Source: JAFECT01 sp036501825
GTDB lineage: Bacteria > Pseudomonadota > Alphaproteobacteria > Caulobacterales > Caulobacteraceae
Reading direction: 5' to 3'
DNA: 64,000 nucleotides
NCBI GenBank assembly: GCA_036501825.1
Contig: DASXZP010000038.1
Coordinates: 1-64,000 of the forward strand
The notes beneath the pieces were generated by a model that saw nothing but the letters and a program-made list of their open reading frames with translations, made no database searches and was not told where the DNA came from. Positions 8,738-15,827 of this stretch are shown piece by piece (the stretch's first letter is position 1; every line of letters starts with the position of its first letter). The position numbers and the translations under genes are program-made.

Positions 8738-9121
8738 ATGAAACATCTGTCCGGCTGGCGATCAGGCCTCGTCACCCTCGCTTTCGTTGCGTTCGCCGGC
8801 GCCGTGCTCGCCGCCGATTTCGGCCGGGTGACCAAGATACTGCACCCGACCGTGCAAACCTTCGACGCAAACGGCCGCTCGGTCGGCACGCTGAACGCGT
8901 CGGACGTCCGGTTGCCGACCACCATCGTGCAACGCGGCACAAGCGGCGAGCTCGGCATCCGCGTCAATGGCAAGACGATCTACCTGCGCAGCCTCGACGT
9001 GGCCACTGCAGGGGGCCCGTCTGGGGGGCATCCGGGCCCGCGGGGGCCCAATCACGGTCCGACGCCGAACATGCCGGACTGCTCGGCGACGCCGCCCAAT
9101 CCCAAATGCCCGGCGCAATAA
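8738..9121 (+). CDS. unknown secreted protein with Gly/Pro-rich tail
   Basis: The 127-residue protein is preceded by the ribosome site GAGGAG. It starts with a clear Sec signal peptide (hydrophobic LVTLAFVAFAGAVLA, cleavage near LAA-DFG). The mature part has a short beta-rich segment (about residues 28-90) with a pattern like LNASDVRLPTTIVQ and RVNGKTIYLRSLDV, and ends in a disordered tail rich in Gly, Pro and Asn with two cysteines. No known domain is evident. It follows the membrane-anchored unknown at 7990 by 13 bases; both are likely envelope proteins of one operon. Confidence 0.7.
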   Translation: MKHLSGWRSGLVTLAFVAFAGAVLAADFGRVTKILHPTVQTFDANGRSVGTLNASDVRLPTTIVQRGTSGELGIRVNGKTIYLRSLDVATAGGPSGGHPGPRGPNHGPTPNMPDCSATPPNPKCPAQ

Positions 9122-9246
9122 TCGGGCCGGGCTCGGGCCGAAACCTGTCCAAGAATCCATTTGAAAAACCGGCTAAATAGGCCGAGAGCGAACCCGTCCC
9201 GCGGGATTCGAACCCATAAGCCGGAGCCTTGGGAGCCAGAGGCCCT

Positions 9247-9918
9247 ATGCGCGTATTGATCGTCGAAGACGACCTGGAGGCGGGAGCCGCCATGGTCCGT
9301 GGTCTCACCGAAGCAGGCTTTGAGCCGCTCCACGCCCCCGACGGGGCGGAGGGGCTGTTGACCGCCCAGAAAGGCGGCTTCGACGTCTATGTGGTCGACC
9401 GCATGCTGCCCAAGCTCGACGGCCTGGCCATGGTCGAGACCCTGCGGCGCGAAGGCGACCAGACGCCGGTGCTGTTCCTGTCGGCGCTGGGCGAGGTCAA
9501 CGACCGCATCACGGGCTTAAAGGCCGGTGGCGACGACTATCTGGTCAAGCCCTATGCCTTCGCCGAGCTGGTGGCCCGGATCGAAGCCCTGGCGCGCCGC
9601 AGAGAGACCGGCTCGGTGCAGACCGTCTTGAAGGTCGGCGATCTGGAAATGGACCTGATCGGCCGCACGGTGACGCGCGCGGGCCAGGACATCGACCTGC
9701 AGCCGCGCGAGTTTCAACTGCTCGAATTCCTCATGCGCCACGCCGGCCAGTCGGTGACGCGGACCATGCTGCTCGAGAAGGTGTGGGAGTATCACTTCGA
9801 TCCCCAGACCAACGTCATCGACGTGCACATCTCGCGCCTGCGTTCGAAGATCGACAAGGGCTTCGATCGCCCGATGCTGCAGACGGTGCGCGGCGCGGGG
9901 TACCGGCTGGAGGCGTAG
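9247..9918 (+). CDS. OmpR/PhoB-family response regulator
   Basis: This is the DNA-binding response regulator of a two-component system, 223 residues. The receiver domain (1-115) starts MRVLIVEDD with the acidic pair, the phospho-acceptor Asp51 in VVDRMLPKLDG and the conserved Lys in LVKPYAF. The winged-helix output domain (125-222) contains LQPREFQLLEFLMRH and VIDVHISRLRSKID, typical of the OmpR subclass. An upstream in-frame GTG/ATG region was rejected because MRVLIVEDD is the canonical start. The stop codon overlaps the GTG start of the kinase (TAGTG), so the pair is translationally coupled. Its role near degP suggests an envelope signal, but this is inference. Confidence 0.94.
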   Translation: MRVLIVEDDLEAGAAMVRGLTEAGFEPLHAPDGAEGLLTAQKGGFDVYVVDRMLPKLDGLAMVETLRREGDQTPVLFLSALGEVNDRITGLKAGGDDYLVKPYAFAELVARIEALARRRETGSVQTVLKVGDLEMDLIGRTVTRAGQDIDLQPREFQLLEFLMRHAGQSVTRTMLLEKVWEYHFDPQTNVIDVHISRLRSKIDKGFDRPMLQTVRGAGYRLEA

Positions 9919-11318
9919 TGCGCTTCGCTTCCCTTCTGCGGCGCACGCCGTTTCGACTGACGCTGCTGTTTTTGGCGTTGTTTGCGGCCGTGTCGAGCGC
10001 GCTGCTGGCCTACATCTACGTCGCGACCCAGACCGAAGCCCGCAGCCACGCCGACACGGAAGTGCGGCTGGAGGTGACCGACCTGCAGTCGATCTACAAC
10101 GCGCGCGGCGGCGATGCGCTGAACGAAGCCCTGGTCGAGCGGGTCCTGCGCGGCGGGTCCTACCTCTACCGCTATTCCGACCCGTCCGGAAAATCGACCG
10201 GCAACATCTCGCCGAGCCCGATCACCGGTTATCGCGGTCGGCCAACGTGGCAGAGTTTCACGGTCACCAGCGCCGATTCGTCCGGCGCCGTGCAGCGCAA
10301 GGGCGCTCGCGGCGAACAGATTCCGCTCTCAGGCGGCGGCTCGTTGTTCGTCGGCATCGACCAGGGTGAAGCGGAAGAGCATCTGGCGCGGGTGACGCAT
10401 GCGCTGTGGGGCGCGGGCGCGCTGGTCCTGTTCCTGGGCCTGATGGGCGGGCTGGTGATCAGCCGCAACGTCGAGCGCAGCATGGGCGAGCTGAACCGCG
10501 TGGTCGAGGCGGTGGAGGCGGGCGATATCGGCGCGCGCGCCAAGGTGCGCGGCGGCGGCGACGAACTGGACGAACTCGCCATCGGCTTGAACGCCATGCT
10601 GGCGCGGCTGGGACAGTCCATGGCCTCGATCCGCCACGCCGGCGACGCCATCGCCCACGACCTGCGCTCGCCCCTGACCCGCATGCGCGCCAAGCTGGAG
10701 GTGGCGATGCTCGACGCCGAGGCCGGGCGCGCCGATCCCAAGGCCGCGCTCGCCACCGCGCTCGACGAAACCGACGAGCTGTTGAAGACCTTCAACGCGG
10801 TGCTCGCCATCTCGCGCCTGCGCGCCGCGGGCGAGCCGCCCAATCCGGAGGTGTTCGACGCGGGCGAACTGGGCGCCGACATGGCCGAACTCTACGAGCC
10901 GGCGTCGGAGGACATGGGCCTCGATTTCAAAGCCGAGGTGCAGCACAAGCTGAACCTGAAGGGCAACCGCGAGTTCATCGCCCAGGCCCTGGCCAATCTG
11001 ATCGACAATGCGATGAAGTACACGCCCAAGGGCGGGGCGGTGATGCTGCGTACGCGCCGCCGGTCCAACGGCGAGATCGAGTTCTCGGTCACCGACACCG
11101 GTCCCGGCGTTCCCGAATCGGATCGCGAACGGGTGGTTGAGCGCTTTGTGCGGCTGGAGAACTCGCGCAGCCAGGCGGGCTCCGGCCTCGGCCTGGCGCT
11201 GGTGCAGGTGGTGGCCGAGGTGCACGGCGGCCGTCTTGAACTCAGCGAAGGTCCTGGCGTGGTCGGCGACACGGGACCGGGCCTGCGCGCCGCGCTCGTC
11301 TTCCCGCCGGCGCCCTGA
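9918..11318 (+). CDS. sensor histidine kinase (HAMP, HisKA, HATPase)
   Basis: This is the partner kinase of the upstream regulator, 466 residues from the GTG at 9918. It has an N-terminal membrane helix (about residues 12-32), a periplasmic sensor region of ~125 residues, a second helix (about 160-180, LWGAGALVLFLGLMGGLVI), a HAMP linker, the DHp domain with the phosphorylated His247 in AHDLRSPLTRM, and an ATPase domain with the N box NLIDNAMKYTPKGG, G1 box DTGPGVP and G2 box GSGLGLALV. All catalytic boxes are intact. The ligand is unknown. It ends three bases before glnE. Confidence 0.93.
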   Translation: MRFASLLRRTPFRLTLLFLALFAAVSSALLAYIYVATQTEARSHADTEVRLEVTDLQSIYNARGGDALNEALVERVLRGGSYLYRYSDPSGKSTGNISPSPITGYRGRPTWQSFTVTSADSSGAVQRKGARGEQIPLSGGGSLFVGIDQGEAEEHLARVTHALWGAGALVLFLGLMGGLVISRNVERSMGELNRVVEAVEAGDIGARAKVRGGGDELDELAIGLNAMLARLGQSMASIRHAGDAIAHDLRSPLTRMRAKLEVAMLDAEAGRADPKAALATALDETDELLKTFNAVLAISRLRAAGEPPNPEVFDAGELGADMAELYEPASEDMGLDFKAEVQHKLNLKGNREFIAQALANLIDNAMKYTPKGGAVMLRTRRRSNGEIEFSVTDTGPGVPESDRERVVERFVRLENSRSQAGSGLGLALVQVVAEVHGGRLELSEGPGVVGDTGPGLRAALVFPPAP

Positions 11319-11321
11319 CGC

Positions 11322-14225
11322 ATGGCGCAACCCCTCGCCGAATGGCTCAGACCGTGCGGGCCGGTTGTCGACGCCGGCGCGGCCGAGCGAGCGCACGAGA
11401 TCATCGTCGAAGCCGCCGACGGGGGCGGATGGCGTACGATACTGGACGCCGCATGGCCGTCGCTGGCGCCGGTGTTTGCCGCGTCGCCCTACCTCTCGTC
11501 GCTCGCCCGCCGGTCACCGGAACGGTTGCGCACAATCCTGGAAACCAACGCCGCGGCGCGGCTCGACGATTTGATCGCTGCGACGCTTGCGGTCGGCGCC
11601 GAGGCGCTCGAACTCGACGACGCGAAGAAGCGCCTGCGCTTGCTGAAGAGCGATGCGCACCTGCTCACGGCCCTGGCCGATCTCGGCGGCGTCTGGGACC
11701 TGCAGGCCGTTACCGGCGCGCTCACCCGCTTCGCCGACGCGACCGTGGCCGCGGCGCTGGAGACAGTGGCGCGGATCGAGCGGGGCAAGGGACGGTTGCT
11801 GGCCGAGCCGGGCGCCGAAGGCCCGATTGCCGGCCTGTTCGGCTTCGCCATGGGCAAGTGGGGCGCAAGCGAGCTCAACTATTCCAGCGATATCGATCTC
11901 TCGCTGTTCTACGAGCCCGAAGCGCTGCAGATCTCCGACAAGGTCGAGCCGCAGGCCTTTATCGATCGCTGCGCGCAACAGTTGGCGAGTCTGCTCTCGG
12001 AACGCACAGCCGAGGGCTACGTTTTCCGCGTCGACCTGCGCCTGCGGCCGGACCCGTCGACCACGCCGCCAGTGGTTCGCGCCAATGCGGCGCTGATCTA
12101 CTACGAAACTGTCGGCCAGAACTGGGAGCGCGCGGCCTTTATCAAGGCGCGGCCGATGATGGGCGACGTGGCGCGTGCAGGTGCATTCCTGAAGGAGCTC
12201 GAGCCCTTCGTCTGGCGCCGCAGCCTCGACTACGGCGCCATCGCCGATGTGCATTCGATCAAGCGCCAGATCCACGTTTATCGCGCGGACGAGCGCTTGG
12301 AGGCGGCGGGCGCCAATCTGAAACTCGGCGCCGGCGGCATTCGCGAGATCGAATTCTTCGTCCAGACCCAGCAGCTGATCCTGGGCGGCCGTGACCGCGC
12401 GCTGCGCTCGCCGCGGACCCTGGAAGCGCTCGAAGGCCTGCGCGCCGCGGGACATGTTCTGGAGTCGGACGCGCTGGAGCTGTCGGCGGCCTACGTGAAG
12501 CTGCGGAGCTGGGAGCACCGCATTCAAATGCTCGAAGACGAGCAGACCCACACCCTGCCGGAGGACGACGAGGCGCGGGCACGGGTCGCGGCGCTGTCGG
12601 GTGAGACCACGATCACGGCCTTCGACGCGGCGGTGTCGCGCACCCTGAAGACGGTCAACGCGCGCTACGGCAATCTTTTCTCCGAGGCGGAGCCGCTGTC
12701 GTCACCGCTGGGCAGCCTGGTGTTCACCGGCGTCGATGACGATCCCGCCACCCTCGCCACCCTGACCCGCATGGGTTTCTCCAATCCGCAGCAGGTTTCC
12801 GCCACCATCCGCGCCTGGCACCACGGCCGCATTCCCGCGACGCGCACCGAACGCGGCCGCGAGCTGTTCACCCGCCTCGCGCCCAAGCTGTTGGAAACCC
12901 TGCGCCTGACCGGAGCGCCTGACGCCGCCTTCGGGCGGTTCTCCGCCTTCTTCAGCGGGCTGAAGGCGGGCGTGCAGGTGCAGTCGCTGTTTCTCGCCCA
13001 GTCGACGCTGTTCGACATGCTGGTCGAGGTGATGGCGTTTTCGCCGCGGCTGGCGTCCACCCTGGCGCGACGCCCCGCGGCGCTCGACGCGGTGTTCGAT
13101 CGCGCCTTCTTCGCCAACCTGGACGAGGACAGCGGCGCGGCCGCGGAGATCATCGCCGCCGCCCACGATGCCGCGAGTTTCGAGGCCGCGATGGACGCCG
13201 TGCGTCGCGTTCAGCACGAGCAGGCCTTCCGGGTCGGATTTCAGGTGATCTCGGGCGCTGCCGGTTCGCGCGAGGCGGGCGGGGCCTTCTCCGATCTCGC
13301 CCAGGCCTGCGTACAGGCGCTCGCACCGGCCGCGCTGGCGGAGACCGCGCGCATCGGTGGGGACCTGGACGGCGAGGCGGCGGTGGTGGCGCTGGGCAAG
13401 CTCGGCTCGCGCGAGATGACCGCGACCTCGGACCTGGATCTGATGACGGTCTACGCGCCGCGCGATCCGAACGCGGTGTCGCTGGGCAAGGGCTGGGCCG
13501 CGGAGACCTTTTTCGGCCGCTTCACCCAGCGTCTGATCGCAGCGCTGTCGGCGCCCACCGCCGAGGGCGAACTCTACACCATCGACATGCAGCTCAGACC
13601 ATCGGGGGCCAAGGGACCGGTGGCGGTGACCCTGAACAGCTTCGAGCGCTACTACGCGGACGAAGCCGACACCTGGGAGTTTCTGGCGCTCACCCGCGCC
13701 CGCGTCGTCTGGTCCACCTCCGAAGGTTTCGGCGCAGATGTCGCCGCCGCGATCGAAGCGGCGCTGCGCCGGCCGCGCGATCGCGCCACGGTCGCTGCCG
13801 ACGTGCTGGAAATGCGCCGGCTGATGGAGCGCGAGCGTCCGCCGTCCGGCTTGTGGGACATGAAGCTGAACCCCGGCGGCCTGGTCGACGCCGAGTTCGC
13901 CGCCCAGTTCCTGCAGATCACCGCCGCCGCGGCCGGCGGCCCGCTGCGGCCCGGCACGCTCGCGGCCTTCGAGGCGCTGGAGGCCGGCGGCCAGGTGTCG
14001 CAGGCCCTGGCCCAGCCGCTGGCCGCCGCCTGGACCCTGCAGCAGAGCCTGACCCAACTGGTCCGCGCCGCCCTGGATTCCAAGGCGGATCCGGCGCAGG
14101 AGCCCGAGCCCTTCCAGGCCCGCCTGGCCCGGGCGGGAGGCTGCGAAACCCTGGCGGCGTTGGAAGTCCGGCTGGCCGAGACCCGCGCCGCCGCCCGCGC
14201 CGCCTTCGCAGCGGTCCTCGCGTAA
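11322..14225 (+). CDS. glnE: bifunctional glutamine synthetase adenylyltransferase/deadenylase
   Basis: GlnE controls nitrogen assimilation by attaching AMP to, or removing it from, a tyrosine of glutamine synthetase in response to PII protein and glutamine. The 967-residue protein has the full two-headed layout: an N-terminal nucleotidyltransferase (deadenylase) with NYSSDIDLSLFY near residue 188, a central linker, and a C-terminal adenylylating nucleotidyltransferase with TSDLDLMTVY near residue 703. Both Asp-x-Asp metal motifs are present, and the length is normal. It lies three bases after the kinase gene. AmtB, another nitrogen-control gene, lies 48 kb downstream. Confidence 0.97.
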   Translation: MAQPLAEWLRPCGPVVDAGAAERAHEIIVEAADGGGWRTILDAAWPSLAPVFAASPYLSSLARRSPERLRTILETNAAARLDDLIAATLAVGAEALELDDAKKRLRLLKSDAHLLTALADLGGVWDLQAVTGALTRFADATVAAALETVARIERGKGRLLAEPGAEGPIAGLFGFAMGKWGASELNYSSDIDLSLFYEPEALQISDKVEPQAFIDRCAQQLASLLSERTAEGYVFRVDLRLRPDPSTTPPVVRANAALIYYETVGQNWERAAFIKARPMMGDVARAGAFLKELEPFVWRRSLDYGAIADVHSIKRQIHVYRADERLEAAGANLKLGAGGIREIEFFVQTQQLILGGRDRALRSPRTLEALEGLRAAGHVLESDALELSAAYVKLRSWEHRIQMLEDEQTHTLPEDDEARARVAALSGETTITAFDAAVSRTLKTVNARYGNLFSEAEPLSSPLGSLVFTGVDDDPATLATLTRMGFSNPQQVSATIRAWHHGRIPATRTERGRELFTRLAPKLLETLRLTGAPDAAFGRFSAFFSGLKAGVQVQSLFLAQSTLFDMLVEVMAFSPRLASTLARRPAALDAVFDRAFFANLDEDSGAAAEIIAAAHDAASFEAAMDAVRRVQHEQAFRVGFQVISGAAGSREAGGAFSDLAQACVQALAPAALAETARIGGDLDGEAAVVALGKLGSREMTATSDLDLMTVYAPRDPNAVSLGKGWAAETFFGRFTQRLIAALSAPTAEGELYTIDMQLRPSGAKGPVAVTLNSFERYYADEADTWEFLALTRARVVWSTSEGFGADVAAAIEAALRRPRDRATVAADVLEMRRLMERERPPSGLWDMKLNPGGLVDAEFAAQFLQITAAAAGGPLRPGTLAAFEALEAGGQVSQALAQPLAAAWTLQQSLTQLVRAALDSKADPAQEPEPFQARLARAGGCETLAALEVRLAETRAAARAAFAAVLA

Positions 14226-14286
14226 CCGACGGAAATCTTGGGCAGGGCCGTTTACTGGGTTGGCGCGGCGGACGCCGCGTCCTGGC

Positions 14287-14316
14287 GGAACAGCAAAGAG
14301 GCAAGGGACGCGCGCT
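14287..14316 (+). promoter_or_regulatory. possible ECF-type promoter for the sigma factor gene
   Basis: A GGAAC element (14287-14291) is followed 16-17 bases later by a CG-rich -10-like region. ECF sigma factors often drive their own genes from GGAAC-type promoters. The -10 match is poor, so this is only a suggestion. Confidence 0.2.
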
Positions 14317-14344
14317 CAACCGGCGGATAGGATAGCGGCTCGAG

Positions 14345-14932
14345 TTGAGACCTGGGTGCGACTTGGGACGCGGAGCGGCAGATCCTGACGAGGAGCTGGT
14401 GGAGCGCATCGGACGTGGCGACGCCGCGGCCGTCCAGGCTTTCGTTGCGCGAAAACTTCCTCGCATGCTGGGACTGGCCCGCCGGATGCTTGGCGATGGG
14501 TTCGAGGCGGAAGACGTGGCGCAAGAAGTGTTCTTGAGGGTCTGGAAGCAGGCGCCGGCTTGGAAGCCGGGCGCTGCGCGTTTCGACACCTGGATGCACC
14601 GGGTGGCGCTGAACCTCTGTTACGACCGCCTGCGCCGCCGCCGCGAAGACCCCGTGGCCGAGGTGCCCGACCGCCCCGATCCGTCGGCGGCGCCGGACCG
14701 CAATCTGGAACAGACGCAACTCGGCGCGCGCGTGAACGCGCAACTCGCCCTGCTGCCCGAGCGCCAGCGCGAGGCGATCGTGCTGTGCCACTATCAGGAA
14801 CTCTCGAACATCGAGGCCGCGCGCCTCATGGAAATCAGCGTCGAGGCCCTGGAGAGCCTGCTCTCCCGCGGTCGTCGGGCGTTGCGGACGGGGCTGGCGG
14901 ATATCGAGCCGGCCCGGCGGTCGAAAGGATAA
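14345..14932 (+). CDS. RNA polymerase sigma factor, ECF type
   Basis: This is a group-4 sigma factor of up to 195 residues. Region 2 (about 20-100) shows LARRMLGDGFEAEDVAQEVF (core binding) and RFDTWMHRVALNLCYDRLRR (-10 recognition). Region 4 (about 130-185) shows LALLPERQREAIVLCHYQ and a helix-turn-helix ending LESLLSRGRRALR. The track start is TTG at 14345; another TTG at 14363 is equally possible, and no strong ribosome site decides between them. The next gene starts 5 bases after the stop and encodes a likely anti-sigma factor, followed by a periplasmic sensor, so this is a three-gene signalling operon. Confidence 0.9.
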   Translation: MRPGCDLGRGAADPDEELVERIGRGDAAAVQAFVARKLPRMLGLARRMLGDGFEAEDVAQEVFLRVWKQAPAWKPGAARFDTWMHRVALNLCYDRLRRRREDPVAEVPDRPDPSAAPDRNLEQTQLGARVNAQLALLPERQREAIVLCHYQELSNIEAARLMEISVEALESLLSRGRRALRTGLADIEPARRSKG

Positions 14933-14936
14933 GACG

Positions 14937-15359
14937 ATGGACGCGTCCCGTTTCGAACAACTGGCGAGCGCCTATGGCGCGGACTTCCGGCGCTGGCCCG
15001 CGGCCGAGCGCGAAGCCGCCCAGACTTTTGCCGGAGAAAACCGCACCGAGTGCGAACGCCTGCTGTTCGACGCGCGCATGGTCGACGCTGCGCTGGACGC
15101 GGTGACCGCGGCGCAACCGACCTACGAACTGCGCCAGCAAGTGATCGCGACCGCGCCGGCCCCGCGTCCGCGCCGGCTGCGCGCCAACGGCTGGTTCTGG
15201 ATTCCCGGCGCCGGGCTGGCGGCGGCCTGCGCGGCCGGCGCCCTCGTGGGCGTCATTGTGATGGATCGCGCCTCGGCGTCGTCGACCGCCGAGAACACGG
15301 TGATCGCCGCCAACGCCGACACGGCCTGGACCGAAAACGAACTGGCGGAGATCCGTTGA
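14937..15359 (+). CDS. putative membrane anti-sigma factor
   Basis: The 140-residue protein has a cytoplasmic N-terminal ~85 residues (MDASRFEQLASAYGADFRRW, helical), one membrane helix at about residues 89-111 (FWIPGAGLAAACAAGALVGVIV) and a short periplasmic tail of ~30 residues. This topology, and its position directly after an ECF sigma gene, are those of an anti-sigma factor. It lacks an obvious zinc-binding HxxxCxxC motif. The stop overlaps the start of the next gene (TGATG). Assignment rests on context and topology rather than on a recognised domain. Confidence 0.72.
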   Translation: MDASRFEQLASAYGADFRRWPAAEREAAQTFAGENRTECERLLFDARMVDAALDAVTAAQPTYELRQQVIATAPAPRPRRLRANGWFWIPGAGLAAACAAGALVGVIVMDRASASSTAENTVIAANADTAWTENELAEIR

Positions 15360-15826
15360 TGAGCCGTGGTCTGAAGATCGTTCTGGCGCTCTCCGTCCTG
15401 CTCAACGTCTTCCTCATCGGGGCGGACGTGGCGGCGGTGCTGAAATGGCGCCGCCTGATGGACGAGGGCACGCTGCGCCAGCCGACCCAGCTCGCCATCG
15501 CGGCGCGCACGCTCGATCCAAAGGTGCACGCGGACCTGCGCCATTTCATGGGCGCGCGCTCGACCGCCATCAAACCGGACTTCAACGTCGCGCGGCAAGA
15601 CCGTCTGCAGGCGGCAGCGATTGCGTCGGCGCCCACCTTCGACCGCGCGGCGGTGTCGGCCCTGCTGGCCAAGGCGCGGGCGGAAGAGGCGTCGGGTCAC
15701 ATGAAGGCAGATGAAGCGGTGCTCGACTTCATGGCCACCATGCCTCCCGACCAGCGCGCCAAACTCGCGGAAGGCCTGAAGGCGCGCGCGCCGCACCTGA
15801 AACGCACCGTCACCAGCCAGGACTGA
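15359..15826 (+). CDS. CnrX/CpxP-like membrane-anchored periplasmic sensor
   Basis: The 155-residue protein starts at the ATG overlapping the anti-sigma stop. It has an N-terminal membrane anchor (residues 5-27, LKIVLALSVLLNVFLIGADV) and a helical periplasmic domain like the heavy-metal sensor/CpxP family: paired long helices with a His-x4-His (VHADLRHFMG), Arg/Asn-rich ARQDRL and a C-terminal MPPDQRAKLAEGLKARAP segment. In this family the domain senses metal or misfolded protein and acts on the anti-sigma factor. The gene order sigma, anti-sigma, sensor resembles the components of Cupriavidus CnrH/CnrY/CnrX. The actual signal is unknown. Confidence 0.72.
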   Translation: MSRGLKIVLALSVLLNVFLIGADVAAVLKWRRLMDEGTLRQPTQLAIAARTLDPKVHADLRHFMGARSTAIKPDFNVARQDRLQAAAIASAPTFDRAAVSALLAKARAEEASGHMKADEAVLDFMATMPPDQRAKLAEGLKARAPHLKRTVTSQD

Positions 15827-15827
15827 T

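Noticed and set aside
9190..9220. T-arm-like GGGTTCGAATCCC on the minus strand
   Set aside because: No acceptor stem, anticodon arm or CCA can be built around it; not a tRNA.
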